A DNA stretch of 64,000 bases from Aeromonas sobria (GCF_000820145.1 NZ_CDBW01000013.1:1-64000), one strand, 5' to 3'. Counted from the first letter of the stretch, positions 10,246-19,088 are shown. Numbers and translations are program-made. The notes: generated by a model not told the origin, from the sequence alone.

Positions 10246-11025
10246 ATGGACAAACAGACGTTGGTAATCAAGCTGGGCGGCGCCCTTATCGAGAACGATG
10301 AGGCGCTGACCGCCCTGTTCGCCACCCTCAAAACTTTTCTCGACGATCAACACCGTCCGCTGGTGCTGGTACACGGCGGTGGCTGTCTGGTGGATGACCT
10401 GCTCAAGGGGCTGGGTCTCACCTCCACCAAGAAGAACGGCCTGCGGGTGACCCCGTTCGAGCAGATCCCCTTCATTGCCGGGGCGCTGGCCGGGACTGCC
10501 AACAAGCAGATGATGGCCAAGGCGATTGCCACCGGCATTCCGGCGGTGGGACTCTGTCTGGCAGATGGCGGCCTGTGTCAGGTGACCCAGCTCGACCCGG
10601 ATCTCGGCGCCGTTGGCGAGTGCAAACCGGGCAACCCGGCGCTGGTGGCGGGGATCCTCGGTCAGGGCTTCCTGCCGGTGGTGAGCTCCATCGGCATCAC
10701 CGCCGAGGGGCAACTGATGAACGTCAACGCGGATCAGGCGGCCACCGCCATTGCCGAAGCGCTCGGCGCTGATCTGGTGATGCTCTCCGATGTGAGCGGC
10801 ATCCTCGATGGCAAGGGCAAGCTGGTGCCCCAGCTCGACAAATCAACCGCCCTCGATCTGATGGAGAAAGGGGTGATCCGCGATGGCATGGCGGTCAAGG
10901 TAGAAGCGGCCCTGCACGCCGCCGAGACCCTCGGCAAGCCGGTCTGTGTCGCCAGCTGGCGTTACCCGGATCAGCTGCTCAAGCTGCTGGCTGGCGGCGC
11001 GGTCGGCACCCAAGTCGCTATTTGA
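10246..11025 (+). CDS. argB: Acetylglutamate kinase
   Basis: 259 aa, amino acid kinase fold, matching the short proteobacterial form (E. coli 258 aa). It phosphorylates N-acetylglutamate, the second arginine step. Visible motifs are the N-terminal VIKLGGALIEN phosphate loop, LVHGGGCLVD, NVNADQAAT and LSDVSGILDG for ATP and substrate binding. The short form lacks the N-terminal helix linked to arginine feedback inhibition, so control probably acts at transcription. It follows argC by 22 bases with AGGA before the ATG. Confidence 0.97.
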   Translation: MDKQTLVIKLGGALIENDEALTALFATLKTFLDDQHRPLVLVHGGGCLVDDLLKGLGLTSTKKNGLRVTPFEQIPFIAGALAGTANKQMMAKAIATGIPAVGLCLADGGLCQVTQLDPDLGAVGECKPGNPALVAGILGQGFLPVVSSIGITAEGQLMNVNADQAATAIAEALGADLVMLSDVSGILDGKGKLVPQLDKSTALDLMEKGVIRDGMAVKVEAALHAAETLGKPVCVASWRYPDQLLKLLAGGAVGTQVAI

Positions 11026-11050
11026 TCTCCACTGGAACAAGGAACATCCG

Positions 11051-11962
11051 ATGCAACATCTTCTGAAAGACAGTGATCTGAACAAAGCCCAGATTGAAGC
11101 GCTGATTGCGCTGGGCAAAGCGGTCAAGACCGACCCGAAGAAGTACAGCCAGGCACTGGCCGGCAAGAGCGTGGTCACCCTGTTCGAGAAGCCCTCCCTG
11201 CGTACCCGGGTCACCTTCGACATCGGCATCGCCAAACTGGGCGGCCACAGCGTCTATCTGGATCAACAAAACGGCGCGCTGGGCAAGCGGGAGTCGGTGA
11301 AGGATTTCGCCGCCAACCTGTCGCGCTGGTGTGATGCCATCGTCGCCCGGGTGTTCGATCACCAGACTCTGGTCGAGCTGGCAGAGCACGGCACAGTGCC
11401 GGTAGTGAACAGCCTGTGCAACCTCTACCACCCCTGTCAGGGGCTGGCCGACTTTATGACCATTGCCGAGCACTACGACGATCTGTCGAAGGTGAAGCTT
11501 GCCTACCTCGGTGATGGCAACAACGTCAGCCACTCTCTGCTGCTGCTGGGGGCGACTCTGGGCACCGACGTCACCCTGATCTGCCCGAAAGGCCGCGGCC
11601 CGGATACCCAGATATTCCTGCAGGCGCAGGCACTGGCGACCAAGTCGGGGGCGACCATCCACATCAGCGATGACGTGGCAGATATCGAAGGGTTCGACGT
11701 GGCCTACACCGACACCTGGGTCTCCATGGGTGACAACACCCCGATGGAGCAGGTCACCGAGCTCTTTATGCCTTACCAGATCAACCAGGCCCTGCTCGAC
11801 CGCACCGGCATTGCGCACGTGCTGCACTGCCAACCGGCTCACCGGGAGCTGGAGATCACCTCACAGGTGATGGATGGCCCCACCTCCCTCATCATGGACG
11901 AGGCCGAAAACCGGATGCATATCCAGAACGCCGTGTTGCTGACCCTGTCTGGACATAAATAG
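11051..11962 (+). CDS. argF: Ornithine carbamoyltransferase
   Basis: 303 aa. It transfers the carbamoyl group from carbamoyl phosphate to ornithine to make citrulline. The carbamoyl-phosphate motif reads FEKPSLRTR rather than the STRTR of E. coli ArgF; the SLRTR variant is known in other transcarbamylases. FHPCQ is represented by YHPCQGLADF. The ornithine-site motif, normally HCLP, reads HCQP (LHCQPAHRE), which is unusual. The ATG at 11051 has AAGGAA upstream; a longer frame overlapping argB is discarded. Its place between argB and argG makes the ornithine assignment much more likely than another transcarbamylase. Confidence 0.9.
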   Translation: MQHLLKDSDLNKAQIEALIALGKAVKTDPKKYSQALAGKSVVTLFEKPSLRTRVTFDIGIAKLGGHSVYLDQQNGALGKRESVKDFAANLSRWCDAIVARVFDHQTLVELAEHGTVPVVNSLCNLYHPCQGLADFMTIAEHYDDLSKVKLAYLGDGNNVSHSLLLLGATLGTDVTLICPKGRGPDTQIFLQAQALATKSGATIHISDDVADIEGFDVAYTDTWVSMGDNTPMEQVTELFMPYQINQALLDRTGIAHVLHCQPAHRELEITSQVMDGPTSLIMDEAENRMHIQNAVLLTLSGHK

Positions 11963-12046
11963 TCTGGGTGGCAAGTAACGCGGCACTGAACCTGAATCAC
12001 GACCCTTTTATTGAATCATCATCGAATCATCACGGAGAGAAGTAAC

Positions 12047-13282
12047 ATGAGCGGAATCAACAAGATCGTACTGGCTTACTCGGGTGGACTGGATACTTCG
12101 GCCATCATTCCCTGGCTCAAAGAGCACTATGACGCCGAAATCATCGCCTTCGTCGCCGATGTCGGTCAGGAGCGTGACGATCTGGAAGGGATCGAGCAGA
12201 AGGCCATCGCCTCTGGCGCCACCAAGTGCATCGTCCAAGACCTGCGCGAAGAGTTCGTCAAAGAGTACGTCTACCCGACCCTGAAGACCGGCGCCGTCTA
12301 TGAAGGCACCTATCTGCTGGGCACCTCCATGGCCCGCCCGATCATCGCCAAGGCGATGGTAGAAGCCGCGCTGGCGGAAGGGGCCGATGCCATCTCCCAC
12401 GGCTGTACCGGCAAGGGTAACGATCAAGTGCGTTTCGAAGGTGCCGTCGCCGCACTGGCGCCCCAGCTGAAAGTGATCGCCCCGTGGCGTCTGTGGGACA
12501 TGCGCTCCCGGGAAGATCTGCTGACCTATCTGGAGACCCGCGGCATCCCCTGCAAGGCGACCCTGAAAAAGATCTACAGCCGCGATGCCAACGCCTGGCA
12601 CATCTCCACCGAGGGTGGCGAGCTGGAGAGCACCTGGAACGAGCCCTCCGAAGCGGTCTGGCAGTGGACCGTACCGGCCGAGCAGGCACCGGATCAGCCG
12701 GAGTACGTCAAGCTGACCGTGGCGCAGGGTGAAGTGGTGGCCGTTGACGACCAGCCGCTCAGCCCGCACCAGATCCTGATGACCCTGAACGAACGTGCCG
12801 GCAAACACGGCGTGGGCCGCATCGACATCACCGAAAACCGGATGGTGGGGATGAAGTCCCGTGGCTGCTACGAAACCCCGGGCGGTACCGTGATGGTCGC
12901 CGCGCTGCGCGCCGTGGAAGAGCTGGTACTGGATCGCCCAACCCGCGCCTGGCGGGAAAAGCTGGGTGCCGAGTTCTCCCATCTGGTCTATGACGGCCGC
13001 TGGTTCACCCCGCTGTGCAAGGCCATCGTCGCCTCTGCCAACGCCATCGCCGAAGATCTCGACGGTGAAGTCATTCTGAAGATGTACAAGGGTCAGGTTA
13101 CTGCGGTGCAGAAGAAGTCACCGAACAGCCTCTACTCCGAAGACTTCGCCACCTTCGGCGCCGACGAAGTGTATGACCAGAGCCATGCCGAAGGCTTTAT
13201 CCGCCTCTACACCCTGGCCAGCCGGATCCGCGCCATGAAGGAGCAGCATCAGGCCATCGGTGGCGACCACACCCACGGTTAA
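12047..13282 (+). CDS. argG: Argininosuccinate synthase
   Basis: 411 aa. It joins citrulline and aspartate with ATP to give argininosuccinate. The N-terminal PP-loop is [13 protein letters not shown], followed by the conserved ADVGQ and the [15 protein letters not shown] region; EGGELE and the C-terminal YGPW-like part complete the fold. The ATG at 12047 is selected because GGAGAG lies at the right distance; an upstream in-frame ATG at 12011 lacks one. It follows argF by 84 bases. This is the roughly 400-residue class common in many bacteria, not the longer E. coli-type enzyme. Confidence 0.97.
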   Translation: MSGINKIVLAYSGGLDTSAIIPWLKEHYDAEIIAFVADVGQERDDLEGIEQKAIASGATKCIVQDLREEFVKEYVYPTLKTGAVYEGTYLLGTSMARPIIAKAMVEAALAEGADAISHGCTGKGNDQVRFEGAVAALAPQLKVIAPWRLWDMRSREDLLTYLETRGIPCKATLKKIYSRDANAWHISTEGGELESTWNEPSEAVWQWTVPAEQAPDQPEYVKLTVAQGEVVAVDDQPLSPHQILMTLNERAGKHGVGRIDITENRMVGMKSRGCYETPGGTVMVAALRAVEELVLDRPTRAWREKLGAEFSHLVYDGRWFTPLCKAIVASANAIAEDLDGEVILKMYKGQVTAVQKKSPNSLYSEDFATFGADEVYDQSHAEGFIRLYTLASRIRAMKEQHQAIGGDHTHG

Positions 13283-13310
13283 GCAAGCGCGATAACCCGT
13301 TGATTCCGTT

Positions 13311-13329
13311 GAGGGGGCATGGCCCCCTC
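13311..13329 (+). terminator. Hairpin after argG, possible weak terminator
   Basis: GAGGGGGC and GCCCCCTC form an 8-bp stem with a 3-base loop, followed only by TTCTAT. It lies 28 bases after the argG stop and 163 bases before argH. The weak T-run suggests partial termination or mRNA end protection rather than a full stop. Confidence 0.4.
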
Positions 13330-13492
13330 TTCTATAGGCAGAGGACATAACCCCTGACCCATCATCGGCGGGTGTGACAAGAGCGGCAGCGCCCGGGCCG
13401 CTTCTGTGAGATAACAGGCTCGCAGAAAAACAGGGCACGATTTCAAGCTCGGTGGCCAGGGCGCCGCCGACAACGCATTCAAGGAGAGCAGT

Positions 13493-14878
13493 ATGGCACT
13501 TTGGGGTGGACGCTTCAGTCAGGGAGCCGATAGCCGGTTCAAGCAGTTCAACGATTCGCTGCGGTTCGATTACCGGCTGGCGGAGCAGGATATTCAGGGC
13601 TCCATGGCCTGGGCCAAAGCGCTGGTGAAAGTGGGCGTATTGACCGCCGATGAGCAGGGCAAACTGCAACAGGCGATGGAAGTGCTGCTCACCTCGGTGC
13701 AGCAGGATCCCCAGCAGATCCTGAGCTCGGACGCCGAAGATATCCACTCCTGGGTCGAGAGCCAGCTGATTGCCGCTGTCGGCGATCTCGGCAAGAAGCT
13801 GCACACCGGCCGCTCGCGCAACGATCAGGTCGCCACCGACCTGAAACTGTGGTGCAAGGCGCAGGGCGAACTGCTGCTCGGCTCCATCACCGCCCTGCAG
13901 CAGGGGCTGGTCGCCTCGGCCCGCGCCAATCAGGCTGCGGTGCTGCCGGGTTACACCCACCTGCAGCGCGCCCAGCCGGTCACCTTCGCCCACTGGGCGC
14001 TGGCCTATGTGGAGATGCTGGAGCGGGACTACTCACGGCTGCAGGATGCCCTCAAACGCCTCGACACCAGCCCGCTCGGCTGCGGCGCACTGGCGGGCAC
14101 GGCCTATGCCATCGACCGCGAAGCGCTGGCGCTCGACATGGGCTTTGCCGGTGCCACCCGCAACAGTCTGGATTCGGTCTCCGATCGGGATCACGTGGTG
14201 GAGCTGATGCACGTGGCGTCCCTCTCCATGACCCACCTGTCGCGCTTTGCCGAAGATCTCATCTTCTACAACACCGGCGAGGCGGGCTTTGTCGAGCTCT
14301 CCGATGCGGTCACTTCCGGCTCCTCCCTGATGCCGCAGAAGAAAAACCCCGATGCGCTGGAGCTGATCCGTGGCAAGACCGGCCGGGTGGTCGGCGCCCA
14401 GATGGGCATGCTGATGAGCCTCAAGGCGCTGCCGCTGGCCTACAACAAAGACATGCAGGAAGACAAGGAAGGGCTGTTCGATGCCCTCGACACCTGGCAC
14501 GACTGCCTCGATATGGCGGCGCTGGTGCTGATCGATCTGAAGGTCAACGGCGAGCGCACCATGGCGGCGGCGCAGGGTGGTTATGCCAACGCGACTGAGC
14601 TGGCGGACTATCTGGTTGCCAAGGGGATTGTGTTCCGCGAGGCGCACCATATCGTCGGCGAAGTTGTGGTTTATGCCATTGGCGCAAAGAAGCCGCTGGA
14701 AGATCTCTCGCTGCCCGAGTTCCAGCGCTTTAGCCCGGTGATTGGGGCAGACGTCTACCCCAATCTGGAACTGGAAGCGACCTTGGCCAAACGGGTCGCC
14801 AAAGGCGGCGTCGCCCGCGAGCAGGTAGAAGCAGCCCTTACCGCCGCCGAACAGTGGCTGGCCAAGCGGGCGGGTTAA
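13493..14878 (+). CDS. argH: Argininosuccinate lyase
   Basis: 461 aa, fumarase/aspartase superfamily. It cleaves argininosuccinate to arginine and fumarate, the last arginine step. The signature loop is [12 protein letters not shown] near residue 280; HTGRSRNDQ near 106 and the catalytic-His region TYTHLQ-like GYTHLQRAQ are also present. AAGGAGA precedes the ATG at 13493. Vibrio relatives carry an argH fused to an N-acetylglutamate synthase domain; here the protein stops at normal ArgH length, so ArgA must be encoded elsewhere. A terminator follows. Confidence 0.97.
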   Translation: MALWGGRFSQGADSRFKQFNDSLRFDYRLAEQDIQGSMAWAKALVKVGVLTADEQGKLQQAMEVLLTSVQQDPQQILSSDAEDIHSWVESQLIAAVGDLGKKLHTGRSRNDQVATDLKLWCKAQGELLLGSITALQQGLVASARANQAAVLPGYTHLQRAQPVTFAHWALAYVEMLERDYSRLQDALKRLDTSPLGCGALAGTAYAIDREALALDMGFAGATRNSLDSVSDRDHVVELMHVASLSMTHLSRFAEDLIFYNTGEAGFVELSDAVTSGSSLMPQKKNPDALELIRGKTGRVVGAQMGMLMSLKALPLAYNKDMQEDKEGLFDALDTWHDCLDMAALVLIDLKVNGERTMAAAQGGYANATELADYLVAKGIVFREAHHIVGEVVVYAIGAKKPLEDLSLPEFQRFSPVIGADVYPNLELEATLAKRVAKGGVAREQVEAALTAAEQWLAKRAG

Positions 14879-14910
14879 ACCCATCGGCTTGTCATTCGAA
14901 TAACAAAGCA

Positions 14911-14935
14911 AAACGGCAACCCGAGGTTGCCGTTT
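14911..14935. terminator. Bidirectional terminator between argH and a convergent hypothetical gene
   Basis: An 11-bp perfect stem (AAACGGCAACC with its complement), a 3-base loop and T-runs on both strands, placed 32 bases after argH and 18 bases from the end of the convergent gene. Confidence 0.9.
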
Positions 14936-14953
14936 TTTATTGCTCGCCGCCCG

Positions 14954-15412
14954 TCACGCACTGGCATTGAGCAGTTTACCAACCCCCTCCCCCTTGCCAT
15001 TGGGCAGGGTCTGTTTAAAGGCGCCGAGCAACTGATCGAGATTGAGTTCGCTGGCACCGAGGGAATCCTTGAGGGTATCGAGTTCGCTTTGCAGCGCGTC
15101 GAAGCGAGTGCTCTGGGTGCCGTTGGCCAGCTGGTTGCGGGCAGCATCGATGGCGGCAGGGAGGGATTGGCCGCCATTCTCCTGCCCCAGGGTCTGCATC
15201 AGATCCCCCATAAAGTGGTTGATGGCCGCACGGTTCTGTTCGCTGTCGGCATCCTTGATGCCGAGTCGCTGGAACAGGTTCTGGACGGTCGGTGGCAGGC
15301 GTTCCTCCTGCACGGTTTGCTGCGCCGCGGGCTGGGGTTTGCTACTGCTACTGAGCAGCTGACTGCCCAGCTTGAGGGCGATAGAGGCAAGGGGAAGCAG
15401 GGTACTGATCAT
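14954..15412 (-). CDS. Hypothetical protein
   Basis: 152 aa of no family I recognise. The first 20 residues (MISTLLPLASIALKLGSQLL) are hydrophobic and could be a weak membrane anchor or signal. The rest is polar, rich in Gln, Leu and Asn, and predicted mainly helical, with a Gln/Pro-rich linker around residues 25-40. GGAGAG lies 7 bases before the ATG at 15412, and the gene ends at a shared terminator, so expression looks real. A 42-codon membrane ORF ends 12 bases upstream on the same strand and may be cotranscribed. Confidence 0.6.
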   Translation of the reverse strand: MISTLLPLASIALKLGSQLLSSSSKPQPAAQQTVQEERLPPTVQNLFQRLGIKDADSEQNRAAINHFMGDLMQTLGQENGGQSLPAAIDAARNQLANGTQSTRFDALQSELDTLKDSLGASELNLDQLLGAFKQTLPNGKGEGVGKLLNASA

Positions 15413-15424
15413 GATATCTCTCCG

Positions 15425-15553
15425 CTACGGCAGCCCTTGGTGGTGTTGCAAAGAGATGTGCATAAGCGGGGCCAGAACGATGAAAAAAACGCCAACCATA
15501 GCCAACTCATTGAGCCGTCGAGCGATTTGCATGGCCGCCTCGTGCTTGGTCAT
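15425..15553 (-). CDS. Possible 42-residue membrane peptide
   Basis: An ATG at 15553 opens a 42-codon frame with a charged amphipathic start (MTKHEAAMQIARRLNE) and one membrane segment (LAMVGVFFIVLAPLM). It ends 12 bases before the next minus-strand gene, as expected of an operon partner. No convincing Shine-Dalgarno is visible. The frame continues upstream through the 29-bp repeats, but that part reads as low-complexity Pro/Arg/Trp sequence and is probably not coding. Confidence 0.4.
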   Translation of the reverse strand: MTKHEAAMQIARRLNELAMVGVFFIVLAPLMHISLQHHQGLP

Positions 15554-15959
15554 GACCACTGCGGGTATCAGGAGGGAGCCGGGCGGCCAGCGGCTGCCAC
15601 GGTGGATCGGGGCGGCCAGCGGCTGCCACGGTGGATCGGGGCGGCCAGCGGCTGCCACGGTGGATCGGGGCGGCCAGCGGCTGCCACGGTGGATCGGGGC
15701 GGCCAGCGGCTGCCACGGTGGATCGGGGCGGCAAAGGGTATTGCCGGAGCAAACCGGAAGCGACGGGATGCCCTTCCCTCCACACCCACCATCCCCTCGA
15801 TCACGCCATTTTTCATTCATGAAACTTATGACCATTAAGATCATGTAAATTTTCTTATCTAGCATGTTCGCGCATGATGGCTCTCAAACCGGATTTGCCG
15901 TTGCCGCTATGCTGGCCGGCAGCCGGGCTTCCCTTGCCTCTTTCGATTCTGGAGTCGTT
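15554..15959. other. Divergent intergenic region, 406 bp
   Basis: Contains the 29-bp repeat array (listed separately) and about 230 bp to its right. An AT-rich part near 15820-15860 (CATGTAAATTTTCTTAT) may carry promoter elements for the B3/B4-domain gene. No further gene is supported. Confidence 0.5.
15585..15729. repeat. Perfect 29-bp tandem repeat, five copies
   Basis: Five consecutive identical 29-bp units start at 15585, 15614, 15643, 15672 and 15701. Each begins GGCCAGCGGCTGCC and ends GGATCGGGGC. There are no spacers, so this is not a CRISPR array. It occupies the spacer between the divergent small membrane ORF and the B3/B4-domain gene. Perfect identity suggests recent copy-number change. 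Confidence 0.97.
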
Positions 15960-16652
15960 ATGTCCCTGATCACCCCACATATCTCCCCCGAAGTCAGTCA
16001 ACTGGCCCCGGGCTTTCGCGCCCTGAGCATCACGGTGCAGGCCGCCGCCGTGGTTGACCCGAACGTGGGAGCGCGCGCCCTTGATGACGCCTGCACCGCC
16101 ATGCTGACTGCCGATGTGCCGTGGGCAGAGGCGCACCTCGCCGCCTGGGGCGAGCTGTTCAGAAAGTTCGGCGCCAAGCCGCAGCGGACCCCCTGCTCCG
16201 CCGAGGCCCTGAGAAAACGGGTCGCCCGAGATGGCAACCTGCCCGCCATCGACCCCGTGGTCGATCTCTACAACGCCATCAGCATTCGCTACGCCATTCC
16301 GGTCGGGGGCGAAAACCTGCTTGCTTATGAAGGGCAACCGCGACTGGTAGTGGCCGATGGCAGCGAGCAGTTCGATACCATGAAAGGGGGCGAGCCCGCC
16401 CACGAACCGGTGGAGCCCGGCGAAGTAGTCTGGCGGGATGACAAGGGGGTCACCTGTCGGCGCTGGAACTGGCGGCAGGGTGTGCGTACCAGACTGAGTG
16501 TCGATTCGGGCCAGATGTGGTTCATTCTGGAGAGCCTGCCCGAGATGCCGCTGGCAGCGCTGCATGAGGCGGGGGAAAAGCTGGTCGCTGGACTGCAGGA
16601 GATGATGCCGGAGGCGGTGATCGCGCAGTGCCTTATCAGCCATATCGAATAA
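15960..16652 (+). CDS. B3/B4 tRNA-binding-domain protein
   Basis: 230 aa. Residues about 60-220 resemble the B3/B4 domain of phenylalanyl-tRNA synthetase beta (COG3382 stand-alone type): the typical VVDLYNAISIRYAIPVGG stretch near 100 and the later ledge containing WRDDKGVTCRRWNWRQG. Stand-alone B3/B4 proteins are thought to edit or bind mischarged aminoacyl-tRNA or amino acids, but few are characterised. The ATG at 15960 is preceded by GGAG; the in-frame ATG at 15864 has no ribosome site. It stands alone, with a hairpin after the stop. Confidence 0.8.
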   Translation: MSLITPHISPEVSQLAPGFRALSITVQAAAVVDPNVGARALDDACTAMLTADVPWAEAHLAAWGELFRKFGAKPQRTPCSAEALRKRVARDGNLPAIDPVVDLYNAISIRYAIPVGGENLLAYEGQPRLVVADGSEQFDTMKGGEPAHEPVEPGEVVWRDDKGVTCRRWNWRQGVRTRLSVDSGQMWFILESLPEMPLAALHEAGEKLVAGLQEMMPEAVIAQCLISHIE

Positions 16653-16686
16653 ACCGGAGGCCAGACGAGTTTCGTCAGCAGATACC

Positions 16687-16712
16687 GAGAGGGGCGCCGC
16701 AGCGCCCCTCTC
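16687..16712. terminator. Hairpin between convergent genes, probable terminator
   Basis: An 11-bp perfect stem (GAGAGGGGCGC with its complement) and 4-base loop, 34 bases after the B3/B4 gene and 14 bases beyond the end of the convergent membrane protein gene. Neither side has a strong T-run, so its efficiency is uncertain. Confidence 0.55.
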
Positions 16713-16726
16713 TGTTATCAAACCTC

Positions 16727-17899
16727 TCAGCCCAGCAGCATATAAAGCTGGTGCGCCGCCACCCCGGCACTCAAGCCGCCGATGGTGTGGGCAACGATGG
16801 CGCGGGAGGTGAGGTGGCGATAGCCGAGGGCATCCAGCATGGCGGTGTGGGTGCTCAAGAAACCACTCCAGCACATCCCCATGGCGGTAAACACCGCGAC
16901 CTCGTTACCGGTGATCCACCCCTTGGCAATAAAAGGGGGCACCAGCGACATGGCGGCACCGACCGCGCCGAGCGAGGTGGCTGGGAAGGCGACCAGCTCC
17001 GGCTGCTTGAAACCAAACAGCAGGTCAAACAGCCAGCTCACCTTGGCGGCCAGCACCGGCAGCAGGGCAACCCCCTGAAACGCTTCGCCGGTATACCCCT
17101 TGTCGCCCGGGCCGAAGGTGAGCAGCATGACAAAGGTGCTGATGATCAGCACCCCGGGGATCACCGCCATCCCCAGCTCCACGCCAGATTTGCCGCCATC
17201 GAGCAATGAGTTGAGGATCCGCAGCCAGCCGGGAGCGGCCTCTTTGGTCACTCCCACCTTGGGGCCGTTGCCTGCAGGCTGGTCATCGATCAGCACTTCC
17301 CCCACCAAGGGGCGGATCATCCGCTGCATCAGTCGGGTAGAGACCACCGAGCCCACCAGAGCGCCCAGCAGACCAATCAGCGCCGCACTGGCAGTGGATT
17401 CACCGCTCGGCAGCTGCAAGGTGGCCATAAAGGTCACCACGATCAGCCCCATGCCAAAGGCGGTGCCGAAGTTGGTGAGCGACACCAGCTGCCAAGGGGT
17501 GAAGCCTTTGCGAAAGCGGCTGTCCTTGGCGAGGCTGATCACCGCCGGGTTGTCGGAGAAGAAGGTCATCAGGGCAGCCAGCGCGGTGCGACCAGGCAGG
17601 CGAAACACCGGCTTCATCAGCGGTGCCAGCAGCACCTCCAGCAGACGGATCACCCCGAACTCGCTGAGCAGCTGGCTCAGGGCACCGGAGAGCACTGTGA
17701 TCCCCATGATAAAGAGCACGGTATTGAGCAACAGCTGGTGGGCGGTATTGAACAGGGTGTTGACCATGGCCGAGAGGCCCATCTGGCTGCCGAGGTAACC
17801 GAACAGGCTGCCGAGAATAAGCAGCACCAGCACCGGCTCCAGCCAGTCCCGAATGGCGGCAAGTCGCCCCTTTGACTCTATAACTACATGATTTTCCAT
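16727..17899 (-). CDS. Gate-domain (nucleoside recognition) membrane protein
   Basis: 390 aa with about nine membrane segments. It shows the glycine-rich Gate/nucleoside-recognition type pattern in two halves: NTVLFIMGITVLSGALSQ near residue 65, with FFSDNPAVISLAKD near 120, and a second half near 250-380 with VAVFTAMGMCWSGFLSTH. Relatives include SpmA/SpmB-like and nucleoside-transporter-like proteins; function and substrate are mostly unknown. The ATG at 17899 has AGGAT upstream and is preferred to the in-frame ATG at 17917. Single gene between hairpins. Confidence 0.65.
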   Translation of the reverse strand: MENHVVIESKGRLAAIRDWLEPVLVLLILGSLFGYLGSQMGLSAMVNTLFNTAHQLLLNTVLFIMGITVLSGALSQLLSEFGVIRLLEVLLAPLMKPVFRLPGRTALAALMTFFSDNPAVISLAKDSRFRKGFTPWQLVSLTNFGTAFGMGLIVVTFMATLQLPSGESTASAALIGLLGALVGSVVSTRLMQRMIRPLVGEVLIDDQPAGNGPKVGVTKEAAPGWLRILNSLLDGGKSGVELGMAVIPGVLIISTFVMLLTFGPGDKGYTGEAFQGVALLPVLAAKVSWLFDLLFGFKQPELVAFPATSLGAVGAAMSLVPPFIAKGWITGNEVAVFTAMGMCWSGFLSTHTAMLDALGYRHLTSRAIVAHTIGGLSAGVAAHQLYMLLG

Positions 17900-17968
17900 A
17901 TCTATCCTGCGGTTCATCTGTGCGTGTGTGGTTGTTTTTATGGTTATAAACGGGCTTGGCCCAATAAA

Positions 17969-18000
17969 AAAAAGCCCTTGTCTTGCGACAAGGGCTTTTT
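17969..18000. terminator. Terminator downstream of the tRNA genes
   Basis: A 14-bp perfect stem (AAAAAGCCCTTGTC and its complement) with a 4-base loop, giving long T-runs on both strands. It ends the minus-strand tRNA transcript immediately after tRNA-Asn. Confidence 0.93.
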
Positions 18001-18003
18001 AAA

Positions 18004-18079
18004 TGGCTCCTCCTACTGGACTTGAACCAGTGACATACGGATTAACAGTCCGCCGTTCTACCGACTGAACTAAGGAGGA
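18004..18079 (-). tRNA. tRNA-Asn (anticodon GTT)
   Basis: The minus strand reads a 76-nt tRNA starting TCCTCCTTAGTTCAGTCGG with anticodon loop CTGTTAA, T-loop GGTTCAAGTCC and encoded CCA. The acceptor stem pairs TCCTCCT with AGGAGGA and the sequence closely follows E. coli tRNA-Asn. Last of four co-directional tRNAs. Confidence 0.97.
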
Positions 18080-18087
18080 ATTGTACT

Positions 18088-18163
18088 TGGTGCCCAGAGA
18101 CGGAATCGAACCGCCGACACGGGGATTTTCAATCCCCTGCTCTACCGACTGAGCTATCTGGGC
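18088..18163 (-). tRNA. tRNA-Phe (anticodon GAA), second copy
   Basis: 76 nt including CCA, starting GCCCAGATAGCTCAGTCGG on the minus strand, with the anticodon stem-loop GGGGATTGAAAATCCCC. It is identical to the copy at 18303-18378, so the pair probably arose by duplication. Confidence 0.97.
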
Positions 18164-18174
18164 AAATCTATAAA

Positions 18175-18250
<76 letters not shown>

Positions 18251-18302
18251 ACACTTTAAACTATTGTGCATGAACAAATTTTTATTTCATGGCACCAAAT
18301 CT

Positions 18303-18378
18303 TGGTGCCCAGAGACGGAATCGAACCGCCGACACGGGGATTTTCAATCCCCTGCTCTACCGACTGAGCTATCTGGGC
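18303..18378 (-). tRNA. tRNA-Phe (anticodon GAA), first copy
   Basis: 76 nt including CCA and identical to the copy at 18088-18163. It is the promoter-proximal gene of the four-tRNA transcript. Confidence 0.97.
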
Positions 18379-18387
18379 GTGGGCGCT

Positions 18388-18416
18388 ATTAAACGGATTT
18401 TAAGGCTGATGGTCAA
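18388..18416 (-). promoter_or_regulatory. Promoter of the tRNA operon
   Basis: On the minus strand TTGACC (-35) and TTTAAT (-10) are 17 bases apart, and the -10 is 9 bases upstream of the first tRNA. After the -10 the sequence is GC-rich (AGCGCCCAC), resembling the discriminator of stringently controlled stable-RNA promoters. Confidence 0.8.
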
Positions 18417-18425
18417 CGGGAAATT

Positions 18426-19088
18426 TCACTTTTTGTTTCGTTCGTCTTTTTTTTGCGCAACATCGCTCATTTTTGCCACTTCCTCGGCGCAGTTGCCGGA
18501 TTTTCGCCCCCATAGCCGGGGTTCCTCCCCCTTTAGCAGGCGGGAGATGTTCTCGTGATGGCGGATCAGAATGAGGCAAGAGAGCAAAGAGACCGGCAGG
18601 GTGTACTCAGGTTTGAGCAGGTAGGTAAAGAGCGGGCTCAGTAACACCGTGATGATCGAGGCTAGCGAGGAGTAGCCGCTGACCAGCAGCACCAGCAGCC
18701 AGGTGCCGATAACGGCGCCTCCCATGGTAAAGCCGAGCGGCATCATGGTACCCAGTGCCGTGGCCACCCCCTTGCCGCCGCGAAAGTGAAAGAAGAGGGG
18801 ATACATATGACCAAGGCAGGCGGCGACCCCGATAAAGCCGAGGTAGACGGGTTTGATTTGCAGATACCAGGCGAGATAGACGGGGGCCGTGCCCTTGAGC
18901 ACATCGAGCAGCAGCACCACCAGCGCAGCAACTCGACCACCGAGGCGCAGCACATTGGTTGCCCCCGGATTGTGGGAGCCATGATCCCGCGGGTCGGGCA
19001 GACCGCTACAACGGGAGACCAGCACAGCACTGGATAGTGAACCACCCAGGTAGGCCAGAATAATCATCAAAATCGTCAGGGCCGTCAT
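18426..19088 (-). CDS. plsY: Glycerol-3-phosphate acyltransferase PlsY
   Basis: 220 aa inner membrane protein with about five membrane segments. It transfers the acyl group of acyl-phosphate to glycerol-3-phosphate, the first step of phospholipid synthesis. Conserved loops are present: [11 protein letters not shown] near residue 38, [21 protein letters not shown] near 95 and the later RHHENISRL near 185. The ATG at 19088 gives the family N-terminus [18 protein letters not shown]; the ribosome site is weak, and the longer frame runs across folB in antisense. It is divergent from folB, an arrangement also seen in E. coli. Confidence 0.95.
   Translation of the reverse strand: MTALTILMIILAYLGGSLSSAVLVSRCSGLPDPRDHGSHNPGATNVLRLGGRVAALVVLLLDVLKGTAPVYLAWYLQIKPVYLGFIGVAACLGHMYPLFFHFRGGKGVATALGTMMPLGFTMGGAVIGTWLLVLLVSGYSSLASIITVLLSPLFTYLLKPEYTLPVSLLSCLILIRHHENISRLLKGEEPRLWGRKSGNCAEEVAKMSDVAQKKDERNKK

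Noticed and set aside
11018..11842. 274-codon minus-strand frame opposite argF
   Set aside because: Antisense shadow of argF with no ribosome site or domain.
15585..15729. Possible CRISPR array with 29-bp repeats
   Set aside because: The units are directly head to tail with no spacers, and no cas genes are nearby.
15425..15865. 146-codon minus-strand frame through the 29-bp repeats
   Set aside because: Most of it is low-complexity Pro/Arg/Trp sequence open in several frames because of GC content; only the last 42 codons look protein-like.
18289..18558. 89-codon plus-strand frame over a tRNA
   Set aside because: It reads antisense through tRNA-Phe and the tRNA promoter into the end of plsY.
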